11,144 nucleotides of DNA from assembly GCA_016875695.1 (NCBI GenBank), contig VGPB01000050.1, positions 1 through 11,144 of the forward strand. The letters are read 5' to 3'. This document shows, piece after piece, positions 1 to 6,043 of this stretch. A model generated the notes under the pieces. That model was not told the origin of the DNA. It was given only the letters and a program-made list of their open reading frames with translations, and made no database searches. Position 1 is the first letter of the stretch. Each line of letters opens with the position of its first letter. Origin of the DNA: Chloroflexota bacterium. Its GTDB lineage: Bacteria; Chloroflexota; Dehalococcoidia; UBA2979. Both the position numbers and the translations under genes were made by a program.

Positions 1-295
1 TGATCGCGCCGACCACCTGCGGTTCGTCTCCCGTGCGCTCGCAGACGGCGAGGGTCTGCGCCTCTGCCTGTGGGCTCAGCTGGCGGTGATGGACGTGTGG
101 CGTCGATGGGCGGTCGTGCAGGCCGGCGCAGCCTGCTTCGCGGTGGCGAGCGCGCCAACGGTACGTGGTGGCACGGCTCGCCCCGACCTGCCCGCGTGAC
201 TCTGCGGTCGATGCGCCGGTCAGCATCGCCTCTACCGCGCGGCACCGGGCCTCGTACGAATAGCGCATGCGCCGGGGCGGGGTAGCATCACTCAT
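1..295 (-). CDS. IS481-type transposase, N-terminal part (runs off left edge)
   Basis: Read on the minus strand, an ATG at 295 opens 98 uninterrupted codons to the window edge, so only the N-terminus of the protein is visible. The ATG is preceded by AAGGAGG with 5 bases between GGAGG and ATG, an excellent ribosome binding site. The protein starts MSDATPPRRMRYSYEARCRA. It holds a helix-turn-helix (about residues 14-55, with ASRATTYRWRARHREAG), followed by GLHDRPSTPH. That matches the IS481/IS3-type pattern in which a winged helix ending in YRW..R....G is followed by GL.DRSSRPH. This part of the enzyme binds the IS ends; the DDE catalytic domain would lie outside the window. The plus-strand ORF over 70-285 is a shadow. 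The family is sure as a transposase-type HTH; IS481 rather than IS3 or IS630 is an inference. Confidence 0.8.
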   Translation of the reverse strand, partial: MSDATPPRRMRYSYEARCRAVEAMLTGASTAESRGQVGASRATTYRWRARHREAGCAGLHDRPSTPHVHHRQLSPQAEAQTLAVCERTGDEPQVVGAI

Positions 296-300
296 CGGAA

Positions 301-307
301 CCTCCTT
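301..307 (-). promoter_or_regulatory. Ribosome binding site of the edge transposase
   Basis: The minus-strand sequence AAGGAGG ends five bases before the ATG at 295. It fixes the transposase start and supports the gene being real although it has no stop in the window. Confidence 0.75.
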
Positions 308-440
308 CGGAACTCGGAGCTTTCGCAACCCCAAGTCTCGTCGGAGGTCCCCCTGCAGTCAGCCGTCTCGCTGGTATGTAGTCAGTACAACTAGCGCGGC
401 CGGCTCGCCCCGTCCGGCGCGGCGACCGTAGACTCCGGCA
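308..440. other. Gap between the transposase and the accessory genes
   Basis: No convincing gene is seen. A partly symmetric TGTAGTCAGTACA lies at 377-389 and could belong to the terminal region of the insertion sequence, since the right end of the element should fall in this gap. The other end is outside the window, so neither the terminal inverted repeats nor a target duplication can be confirmed. A minus-strand ORF over 359-610 looks like chance coding. Confidence 0.4.
429..434 (+). promoter_or_regulatory. Candidate -10 box (TAGACT) for a leaderless leader ORF
   Basis: TAGACT fits the TAnnnT form of a -10 box and lies six bases before the ATG at 441, so transcription would begin at or next to that ATG. 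No good -35 box is visible 17 bases upstream. The same arrangement recurs before the genes at 2998 and 10995. Confidence 0.35.
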
Positions 441-491
441 ATGATCAATGAGCGGGGCGAGCGCCGCGAAGCCCCGCGGCGTCGGGCATAG
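441..491 (+). CDS. Candidate 16-residue leader ORF
   Basis: ATG at 441 opens MINERGERREAPRRRA and stops with TAG at 489-491, two bases before the ATG of the downstream membrane-protein gene. Six of the sixteen residues are arginine. There is no ribosome binding site, but a TAGACT box six bases upstream would make a leaderless transcript. The tight stop-to-start spacing would let terminating ribosomes pass to the next gene, which itself has only a weak GGG before its ATG. The ORF also contains two competing hairpins. A chance ORF is quite possible at this length, so this is a candidate only. Confidence 0.35.
   Translation: MINERGERREAPRRRA
452..481 (+). promoter_or_regulatory. Two mutually exclusive hairpins in the leader
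   Basis: GCGGGGC at 452-458 pairs perfectly with GCCCCGC at 471-477 (7 bp, 12-base loop). CGCCGCG at 462-468 pairs perfectly with CGCGGCG at 475-481 (7 bp, 6-base loop). The two stems share bases 475-477, and 462-468 lies in the loop of the first, so both simple hairpins cannot form together. They sit inside the short leader ORF and end 12 bases before the next start codon. No T-run follows, so any effect would be on translation. GC-rich stems are common by chance in such DNA. Confidence 0.35.
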
Positions 492-493
492 GG

Positions 494-904
494 ATGGACT
501 GGGGAACCGGCCTCGGTGTGGCTGGGCTCGTTGTCGGAGTCATTGATGTTATCGCGACGGTCGTCGGCCTGAAGCTGGCCTACAATCAGATCAAGCTCAC
601 GCGACAACAACTCGAGAAGGCAGTCAGTGCGTCGGAAGCTGACCGCCTCGCAAGGAACGAGACTGTGAGCCGCCTCTCGCAGCTTGCGGCTACCGGGGAC
701 GCTTTAGCAGTGGCACCCGTCGTAAACGAAATCGTGCTCTTGCTCGAAGGCCAACGCAACGAGATCGCGCGACTACGACTCGATGCGCTCCGCCTTCGCT
801 TGGTCGACCTTCGGGATGGAATGCTGGTCACACGCGTCTCCGACGACGACTTTCACGAGCTCAGTGAGCACATTCTGTTGTCGGGGAACTTGCGTCGACT
901 TTGA
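494..904 (+). CDS. Small membrane-anchored coiled-coil protein, unknown function
   Basis: The 136-residue product has one clear hydrophobic segment at about residues 6-28 (GLGVAGLVVGVIDVIATVVG), which should anchor it in the membrane. A long charged helical region, probably a coiled coil, follows (about 30-110, rich in LTRQQLEKA and EGQRNEIARLRLDALRLRL). A short acidic C-terminal stretch ends the protein. I do not recognise a family. The start is ATG at 494 because no in-frame alternative with a better site is seen; only GGG precedes it, and the stop of a possible leader ORF lies two bases upstream. Base composition and codon use are less GC-biased than in pheS and pheT. Together with the adjacent transposase this suggests acquired accessory DNA. 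Its relation to the gene at 1028 is unclear, as a 123-base gap with its own promoter-like site separates them. Confidence 0.6.
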   Translation: MDWGTGLGVAGLVVGVIDVIATVVGLKLAYNQIKLTRQQLEKAVSASEADRLARNETVSRLSQLAATGDALAVAPVVNEIVLLLEGQRNEIARLRLDALRLRLVDLRDGMLVTRVSDDDFHELSEHILLSGNLRRL

Positions 905-939
905 GCGATTTGCTCGCGGGCGGAACTGCGCCGCTGGCG

Positions 940-968
940 TTGACGCTTGCGAGGGGGCGGCTTATGGC
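940..968 (+). promoter_or_regulatory. Candidate sigma-70-type promoter before the 1028 gene and pheS
   Basis: TTGACG at 940-945 is followed after exactly 17 bases by TATGGC at 963-968; a second TATGGC follows at 969-974. The -35 is close to consensus and the spacing is ideal, while the -10 keeps only the TAT. Transcription would start near 975-980 and cover the 1028 gene and, two bases after it, pheS. Confidence 0.45.
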
Positions 969-1041
969 TATGGCGGAATTCCACCACTCGCTTCGTAACG
1001 CAGCTGTATTGAGAATGGGATCCGGAAATGCCAATCCCTGA
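964..1041 (+). CDS. Candidate 25-codon upstream ORF overlapping the 1028 start
   Basis: ATG at 964 (or the in-frame ATG at 970) is preceded by GAGGGGG at a usable distance. It reads MAMAEFHHSLRNAAVLRMGS and on to a TGA at 1039-1041. The stop lies 14 bases inside the next gene, whose ATG is at 1028. If the promoter at 940-968 is right, the ATG at 964 would be upstream of the transcript start, leaving at most the later in-frame ATGs. There are no runs of phenylalanine codons, so it is not a pheM-type attenuator peptide. Low confidence; it may be chance. Confidence 0.15.
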   Translation: MAMAEFHHSLRNAAVLRMGSGNANP

Positions 1042-1414
1042 GCAGTTCGAGGAAATCATTGCCGAGCTTGAGAGGATCACGCTCGAGGGCGATGCGTCCT
1101 GGCGGCCAGGTCCAGGCCGAGACACGTTCCTGCTCTCCGCTCCGAGTGTCGGCATTTCAGTCCAGAAGTACCTCGCGAATGGGTCGCCATACTCGGTGAG
1201 CCTCTACAACAGGAATGGCACACTTATTGATTCTTTCCACTTAACGTCGGACTACTACATGGCCCTCCCCGATGGCCGTGTGGGCAAGGATCCCGATTAC
1301 GAGCGGATCGCCGACCTCTGGTCGCGCGCTCGGCGAATCGCGCTGGACGTGGAGGGCGTCTTTGGCGCCGCGCTGGAGGCCTTTCGCGGGATCGGGAGCC
1401 GGGAGCCGGCCTAA
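1028..1414 (+). CDS. Hypothetical 128-residue protein in front of pheS
   Basis: The product begins MPIPEQFEEIIAELERITLE and appears soluble: no signal peptide or membrane segment is visible. An amphipathic helix (about 4-20) is followed by a probable beta-rich part (about 35-80, with SVGISVQKYLANGSPYSVSLYNR in pieces and FHLTSDYYMALPDG) and a C-terminal helical part (about 92-122) rich in Arg, Ala and Glu. I do not recognise the family. The gene ends with TAA at 1412-1414 and pheS begins at 1417, so the two are very likely co-transcribed and perhaps translationally coupled. The ribosome binding site is weak (GGGATCCGGA before the ATG). GC content is lower than in pheS but the gene does not look decayed. 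Its position could be an accident of insertion upstream of pheS rather than a sign of a role in tRNA charging. Confidence 0.6.
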   Translation: MPIPEQFEEIIAELERITLEGDASWRPGPGRDTFLLSAPSVGISVQKYLANGSPYSVSLYNRNGTLIDSFHLTSDYYMALPDGRVGKDPDYERIADLWSRARRIALDVEGVFGAALEAFRGIGSREPA

Positions 1415-1416
1415 CC

Positions 1417-2520
1417 GTGACTACCACCCCCATCACCGACACCATCACCACGCTCGCCGCTGAGGCGCGCGCCGCGCTCGACGCGGCCGCGGACGAGGCG
1501 GCGCTTGAGGCGTGGCGGGTGGGCGTGCTTGGGCGCGGGGGGTCGCTGACGGCGGTGCTGCGCTCGCTCGCGGGGCTAGAGCCGGAGACGCGGCGGGCCG
1601 TGGGGGCGGCGGCCAACCGGCTGCGCGACGAGCTGGAGGCGGCGCTCGCGGCGCGGCGCGAGGCGCTGGGGGCGCAGGCGCTCGCGGCGCAGGTGGCCGC
1701 GGGGGCGCTCGACGTGACGCTGCCGGGGCGGCCGCTGCGCCGTGGCGGGCTGCACCCGGTGACGCAGACGCTGCGCGTGATCCTCGACGCGTTCACGCGC
1801 ATGGGCTTCGACACGGTCGAGGGGCCTGAGGTGGAGCTGGACGAGTACAACTTCGAGCGGCTGCGCATCCCGGCGGACCATCCCGCGCGGGACATGTGGG
1901 ACACCTTCTGGCTGAGTTCTCTCGGCGCGGCTCCGGACCGCAGCGCGGGGTCGGGCGCCGCGGCTCGAGATCGCGACGCGGGCGCGCTGCTGCTGCGCAC
2001 GCACACGTCGCCGATGCAGGTGCGCTACATGGAGCAGCACGCGCCGCCGATCCGCATCGCGGTGCCGGGGCGCTGCTACCGCTACGAGGCGACGGACGCC
2101 ACGCACGAGTGGATGCTCACGCAGGTCGAGTTGCTGGTCGTCGACGAGGGCGTGTCGATGGCGGACCTCAAGGGCACGCTGCAGGAGTTCGCGCGGCAGA
2201 TCTTCGGGGCGCAGACGCGGGTGCTGCTGCGCAACTCGTACTTCCCGTTCGTGGAGCCGGGCGTGGAGCTGGCGGTATCGTGCTTCGCGTGCCCGGGCGA
2301 CGACCCCGCCTGCGTGGTGTGCCGGGGGTCGGGGTGGCTCGAGATCATGGGTGCTGGCATGGTGCACCCGGAGATCCTCGCGGCGGCGGGCTACGACGCC
2401 GAGCGCGTGACAGGCTTCGCCGCGGGGATGGGGGTGGAGCGCATCGCGATGCTGCGTCACGGCATCGACGACATCCGCAACTTCTACGCGAACGACCTCC
2501 GGTTCCTGCGCCAGTTCTGA
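1417..2520 (+). CDS. pheS: Phenylalanyl-tRNA synthetase alpha subunit
   Basis: The 367-residue protein is the catalytic subunit of the (alpha beta)2 synthetase, which charges tRNA-Phe in the cytoplasm. An N-terminal coiled-coil arm covers about residues 10-90. The class II core follows, with HPVTQTL near 113, DHPARDMWDTF at 154-164 and RTHTSP at 194-199. Motif 2 is PGRCYRYEATDATHEWM at 217-233, then SYFPFVEP at 274-281 and motif 3, GFAAGMGVERIAML, at 333-346. A cysteine quartet at 289, 292, 299 and 302 precedes GWLEI and looks like a small zinc-ribbon loop, as seen in some bacterial PheS. An Ala/Gly/Arg/Asp-rich insert at about 168-188 separates two conserved blocks normally nearly adjacent. 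The start is GTG at 1417, two bases after the upstream stop, with GGGAG upstream. Function is certain. Confidence 0.97.
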   Translation: MTTTPITDTITTLAAEARAALDAAADEAALEAWRVGVLGRGGSLTAVLRSLAGLEPETRRAVGAAANRLRDELEAALAARREALGAQALAAQVAAGALDVTLPGRPLRRGGLHPVTQTLRVILDAFTRMGFDTVEGPEVELDEYNFERLRIPADHPARDMWDTFWLSSLGAAPDRSAGSGAAARDRDAGALLLRTHTSPMQVRYMEQHAPPIRIAVPGRCYRYEATDATHEWMLTQVELLVVDEGVSMADLKGTLQEFARQIFGAQTRVLLRNSYFPFVEPGVELAVSCFACPGDDPACVVCRGSGWLEIMGAGMVHPEILAAAGYDAERVTGFAAGMGVERIAMLRHGIDDIRNFYANDLRFLRQF

Positions 2521-2526
2521 GCGCCG

Positions 2527-2558
2527 GGTAGCAAGGGAGCACCGCGGTGGGCGCTACC
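2527..2558 (+). promoter_or_regulatory. Hairpin enclosing the cupin ribosome binding site and start
   Basis: GGTAGC at 2527-2532 pairs perfectly with GCTACC at 2553-2558. Inside lie the ribosome binding site AAGGGAG (2533-2539) and the palindrome CACCGCGGTG (2540-2549), which contains the GTG start of the cupin gene at 2547. In mRNA this could hide the start and tune cupin translation relative to pheS. The structure is seen in the sequence; the regulatory role is inference. Confidence 0.4.
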
Positions 2559-2924
2559 GATCCGGTGAAGTACATCCCGTCGACAGGGCTCGTGCCGGGC
2601 GAGTCGACACCGGGCATGGTGCGCGAGCAGGCGATCGCGAGCGGTGGGCTGTGGGCAGGTGTGGCGCACACCGAGCCGGGCATGACTACCGCTTGGCACC
2701 ACCACGGCGCGCACGAGACCTCGATCTACATCGCGTCCGGCAGCCTGCGCATGGAGTCCGGCCCCGGCGGCGCGGAGGTCATCGACGCGGCGATCGGTGA
2801 CTTCCTCTACGTCGCGCCGGGCGCCGTGCACCGCGAAAGCAATCCCGGCGGCGAGGCGAGTCTGATCGTCGTTGTGCGCGCCGGCACCGGGCCGACGACC
2901 GTGAACGTCGAGGGGCCCGCGTAG
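2547..2924 (+). CDS. Small single-domain cupin protein
   Basis: The 125-residue product is a single cupin barrel. Motif 1 contains WHHHGAHE with metal-ligand candidates H51, H53 and E57, followed by SG at 64-65. Motif 2 is GDFLYVAPGAVHRESN (84-99), giving H95 and the PG..H...N signature. The set of histidines and glutamate indicates a bound divalent metal. Small cupins of this type can be dioxygenases, isomerases or sensors, and the substrate cannot be told. The start is GTG at 2547 with AAGGGAG eight bases upstream, and it lies 26 bases after the pheS stop, so it is probably on the pheS transcript. Its position between pheS and pheT is unusual, as those genes are normally adjacent. The domain is secure, the role unknown. 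Confidence 0.85.
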   Translation: MGATDPVKYIPSTGLVPGESTPGMVREQAIASGGLWAGVAHTEPGMTTAWHHHGAHETSIYIASGSLRMESGPGGAEVIDAAIGDFLYVAPGAVHRESNPGGEASLIVVVRAGTGPTTVNVEGPA

Positions 2925-2943
2925 CGCCGCCGCGCGCAGCGCC

Positions 2944-2966
2944 CGGCGCGGTCCGAAGCCGCGCCG
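2944..2966 (+). terminator. Candidate terminator hairpin after the cupin gene
   Basis: CGGCGCGG at 2944-2951 pairs perfectly with CCGCGCCG at 2959-2966 across a 7-base loop (TCCGAAG). It lies 20 bases after the cupin stop and before the presumed pheT promoter. No T-run follows, so it may be a weak terminator or an mRNA 3'-end stabiliser. Confidence 0.4.
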
Positions 2967-2983
2967 CCAGGACCTCCAGCGGT

Positions 2984-2989
2984 TAGAGT
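2984..2989 (+). promoter_or_regulatory. Candidate -10 box (TAGAGT) for a leaderless pheT transcript
   Basis: TAGAGT ends eight bases before the pheT ATG at 2998, and there is no purine-rich ribosome binding site in front of that ATG. Both facts fit transcription starting at or a base or so from the start codon. A -35 box is not evident. Confidence 0.4.
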
Positions 2990-2997
2990 GGCGGACC

Positions 2998-5463
2998 ATG
3001 CTTGTCTCGCTCAACTGGTTGCGCGACTACGTCGAGCTGCCCGCGGACCTCGACGTCGAGGCGCTCGCGGAGCGGCTGACGATGGCCTCGGCGGAGGTCG
3101 AGGGCATCCGGCGCGTGGGTGACTGGGACCGCGCGCTGGTCACCGTCGGGCGTGTGCTGGCGGTCGAGGCGCACCCGCAGGCCGACCGGCTGCGCCTGGT
3201 GACGGTCGACTACGGCGGCGACGCGCCGCAGCAGGTGGTGTGCGGCGCGCCGAACGTGGCGACCGGGCAGCGCATCGCGTTCGCGCGCGAGGGCGCGCGG
3301 CTGTTCGACGGGCACTCGGGCGCGGCGACGGTGCTCAAGCGCTCGCGCATCCGCGGCGTGGAGTCGGCGGGCATGGTGCTGTCGGAACGCGAGCTCGGGC
3401 TGTCCGACGCGCACGAGGGCATCGTCGTGCTGCCGGCGGATGCGCCGGTCGGGGCGCCGCTTGCCGACGTGCTCGGCGACGTGATCCTCGACGTGCATAC
3501 GTGGCCCAACCGGGCCGACACGATGAGCATGCTCGGCATCGCGCGCGAACTCGGGGCGCTGCTCGGCACGGGCGTGCGCGCGCCGGAGCCGCGCTACGCC
3601 GAGGCGCGCGAGGCCGCGACGGATGCGGTGCGCGTGCGCATCGAGGCGCCCGAGCTGTGCCAGCGCTACGTGGCGGCCGTCATCGAGGGTGTGCGCGTGG
3701 GGCCGTCGCCAGAATGGCTCGCCGCGCGGCTGCGCGCGGCGGGGGTCCGGCCGATCGCGAACGTTGTCGACGTGACCAACTACGTGCTGATGGAGCTCGG
3801 GCAGCCGCTGCACGCGTTCGACCTCGACCTGGTTGAGGGAGGGGCGCTGCGCGCCGACGTCGAGGTGCGCGCGGCGCGCCCCGGCGAGCGGCTGCGCACG
3901 CTCGACGGCGTGGACCGCGAGCTGACGACCGACACGCTGGTCATCGCGGACGCGTCGGGGCCGATCGCGCTCGCCGGGGTGATGGGCGGCGCGGCGACCG
4001 AGGTGACCGAGCGCACGATGCGCGTGCTGCTGGAGTCGGCGCGGTTCGAGCCGGCGAGCATCCGCCGCACGTCGCAGCGCCTGCACCTGCGCAGCGAGGC
4101 GTCGGCGCGCTTCGAGCGGGGGCTGGCGCCGGCGCTGGCGCCGTACGCGGCGCGGCGCGCGGTGCAGCTGCTCGTCGAGGTGTGCGGTGGCACCGCGCGC
4201 GCCGGCATCGTCGACGAGTATCCGGCGCCGCAGGCGGCGCGCGAGGTCGCGCTGACGCGCGCGCGGCTCAACACGCTGCTCGGCTTCGCGGTGCCGGATG
4301 CGGAGGTCGAGCGCGGGCTGCGCGCGCTGGGCTTCGAGGTGCGCGCGGAGCTCGATGCGGCGCGCGGCGCGACGTTCGTCGTGCGGCCGCCGTGGTGGCG
4401 CGCCGACATCGCGATCCCGGACGACGTGGCGGAAGAGGTGCTGCGCCTCGTGGGCTACGATCGGCTGCCGGCGTCGCTGCTTCGCGGGGCGCTGCCTGCG
4501 CACGAGCGCGACGCGCTGCGGGAGCTGCGCGAGCGGCTGCGCGACGCGCTGGCGGCGGCTGGCCTGCGCGAGGTGATCACGTACTCGCTGACCACGGACG
4601 CGGCGCTGCGCCACGTCGTGCACGGCGCTGCGCTCGACGAGGCGCCCCCGCTGCGCGTGCAGCACCCGCTGTCCTCGGAGCAGGAGCTGCTGCGCACGAC
4701 GCTGCGCCATTCGCTGCTGGAGGCGGTCGCGCGCAACGTGCGCGCGGGCGCCTCCGAGATCGCGCTGTTCGAGGCGGCGCGCGTGTACCTGCCGCGCCCG
4801 GGCGAGGGCGCCGGCGGTCCGCTGCCGGACGAGCGCGAGCAGGTCTGCGGCGCGCTCGCCGGCGCGGCCGCGGACCGCTGGGGCGGCTCCGAGCGCGCGC
4901 TCGACTTCTTCGACGCGAAGGGCGCGCTCGAGACGGCCGCCGCGACGCTCGGCGTGACACTCGAGTTCGCGGCGCCGGAGGCAGACGACCCGACGGCGTT
5001 CGGGCTGCTGCCGGGCCGGGTCGCGCGCGTGAGCCTCGAGGGCGTGCCGGTCGGGGTGCTCGGCGAGGTGCATCCGCACACGCTCGCGGCGTTCGATCTC
5101 GTGCAACCGGTGCAGCTGTTCGAGCTCGACGTGGCGACGCTGCTCGCGCAGCTGCCGCCGGCGCGGTCCGCGATCAGCCCGCCACGCTTCCCGGCGGTCG
5201 AGCAGGACCTGGCGTTGGTCGTCGACGAGGCTGTCACGGCCGGCGCGCTGCTGGCGGTGCTGCGCGCCTCGCGGCTCGTGGAGGCGGCTCGGGTGTTCGA
5301 CGTGTACCGCGGCGAGCAGCTCGCCGCGGGCAAGAAGTCGGTGGCGGTGTCAATCCGCTACCGCGCGGCAGACCGTACGCTGACGACGGAGGAAGCGAAT
5401 CGCGAGCAGGCGCGGCTCGTCGCGCGGCTCGCGCGGGAGCTCGGCGCGACGCTGCGGGGGTAG
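2998..5463 (+). CDS. pheT: Phenylalanyl-tRNA synthetase beta subunit
   Basis: The 821-residue protein is full length for a bacterial PheT. It starts MLVSLNWLRDYVELP. An EMAP/OB-type tRNA-binding domain covers about 44-150 (VGRVLAVEAHPQADRLRL). The B3/B4 editing region covers about 210-385, with VVDVTNYVLMELGQPLHAFD. The B5 domain covers about 415-490 (LTRARLNTLLGF and PPWWRADIAIPDDVAEE). A catalytic-like core follows to about 700, and a C-terminal ferredoxin-fold anticodon-binding domain covers about 726-820 (PPRFPAVEQDLALVVD). It partners PheS, binds and bends tRNA-Phe and hydrolyses mischarged Tyr-tRNA. The start ATG at 2998 matches the family N-terminus. It is separated from pheS by the cupin gene and a hairpin, and probably has its own promoter. 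Function is certain. Confidence 0.97.
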   Translation: MLVSLNWLRDYVELPADLDVEALAERLTMASAEVEGIRRVGDWDRALVTVGRVLAVEAHPQADRLRLVTVDYGGDAPQQVVCGAPNVATGQRIAFAREGARLFDGHSGAATVLKRSRIRGVESAGMVLSERELGLSDAHEGIVVLPADAPVGAPLADVLGDVILDVHTWPNRADTMSMLGIARELGALLGTGVRAPEPRYAEAREAATDAVRVRIEAPELCQRYVAAVIEGVRVGPSPEWLAARLRAAGVRPIANVVDVTNYVLMELGQPLHAFDLDLVEGGALRADVEVRAARPGERLRTLDGVDRELTTDTLVIADASGPIALAGVMGGAATEVTERTMRVLLESARFEPASIRRTSQRLHLRSEASARFERGLAPALAPYAARRAVQLLVEVCGGTARAGIVDEYPAPQAAREVALTRARLNTLLGFAVPDAEVERGLRALGFEVRAELDAARGATFVVRPPWWRADIAIPDDVAEEVLRLVGYDRLPASLLRGALPAHERDALRELRERLRDALAAAGLREVITYSLTTDAALRHVVHGAALDEAPPLRVQHPLSSEQELLRTTLRHSLLEAVARNVRAGASEIALFEAARVYLPRPGEGAGGPLPDEREQVCGALAGAAADRWGGSERALDFFDAKGALETAAATLGVTLEFAAPEADDPTAFGLLPGRVARVSLEGVPVGVLGEVHPHTLAAFDLVQPVQLFELDVATLLAQLPPARSAISPPRFPAVEQDLALVVDEAVTAGALLAVLRASRLVEAARVFDVYRGEQLAAGKKSVAVSIRYRAADRTLTTEEANREQARLVARLARELGATLRG

Positions 5464-5496
5464 GGACTCAAGAGCTCACACGTCCTCAACGAGTAG

Positions 5497-6036
5497 CTAT
5501 CCGGTGTCGCCTTCCGATTCGTCCGCGTGTTTCCAACATACGCGAGTGGCTACCTTCCCCCTCGATACAGCAGGTATGTTAACGGCCTCCGATGGAACCC
5601 AATCCTCGAGAGCTTGAGTAACGCTGACGGTTTCGCTTGGCGCGAGTACCTCAAGGTGTGCTGTGCGGAAGGACGATTCGCCCTGACGGATGGATATCGT
5701 GACCTTGCGCGCCATCCCCGGGCCGAAGTTCCGGACCTGGAGGCCCGGGGGTCCCGTCGGAGCTGCCGCCCGGCTCTTGCAGCGAAGCGGACGGACTTCT
5801 GTGCGCTCACCTCTCGCGCGGAGGTCGGTCGCTGCAACGGCCTCGGCTTGCTGCAACTCTAATGACGCGTGCGCAGCGTTGCCGGAGCGCTTGGCTTCTG
5901 CGACTGCGTGTTCGGAGATGACGTTCGACGCGGCGGCGAGCCGGTTCGCTGGCTTCGCCTCGCGGTGAAAGCCATAAATCAGAATAAGCGCCACGATCGA
6001 AGCGATGACGGCCGCGGCGGCGATGGCTTCAGCCAG
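5497..6036 (-). CDS. Membrane-anchored hypothetical protein, probable CTG start
   Basis: This minus-strand gene follows rplT by 13 bases and probably belongs to that operon. The first ordinary start, GTG at 5994, would cut a hydrophobic helix in half and has no ribosome binding site. In frame upstream, before the TAG at 6057-6055, the only plausible start is CTG at 6036. It has GAGGG seven bases before it and gives an intact membrane segment (LAEAIAAAAVIASIVALILI). The resulting 179-residue protein has this N-terminal anchor, a charged helical stretch to about residue 75, and a C-terminal part from about 95. That part contains LQVRNFGPGMARKVTISI, a pattern seen in uncharacterised membrane proteins with a beta-sandwich-like domain (NxGxGxAxNV). 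I recognise no named family. It converges on pheT with a 33-base gap. Gene reality is fairly likely; the start is an inference. Confidence 0.6.
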   Translation of the reverse strand: MAEAIAAAAVIASIVALILIYGFHREAKPANRLAAASNVISEHAVAEAKRSGNAAHASLELQQAEAVAATDLRARGERTEVRPLRCKSRAAAPTGPPGLQVRNFGPGMARKVTISIRQGESSFRTAHLEVLAPSETVSVTQALEDWVPSEAVNIPAVSRGKVATRVCWKHADESEGDTG

Positions 6037-6043
6037 CGTCGGA

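Noticed and set aside
1512..2531. Long plus- and minus-strand ORFs over pheS, such as those spanning 1576-2460 and 1896-2531.
   Set aside because: They are Arg/Ala/Gly-rich frames forced open by GC-rich codons; pheS explains the region fully.
2533..2550. AGGGAGCACCGCGG resembles the T-box antiterminator core (AGGGTGGnACCGCG) and lies next to a synthetase gene.
   Set aside because: It differs by a missing base and a mismatch, lies after pheS at the cupin start, and has no specifier stem or terminator; upstream bases are pheS coding sequence. It is better read as the cupin ribosome binding site plus palindrome.
2983..5106. A 707-codon minus-strand ORF opposite pheT, and other long frames at 4182-5582 and 4455-5333.
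   Set aside because: Composition is almost only Arg, Ala, His, Gln and Leu, as expected from the complement of a high-GC gene; no domain is recognisable.
5527..5862. Plus-strand 111-codon ORF downstream of pheT.
   Set aside because: It lies opposite the membrane-protein gene, lacks a ribosome binding site and shows no domain pattern; the minus strand has a membrane helix and a recognisable repeat-like NFGPGMARKV segment.
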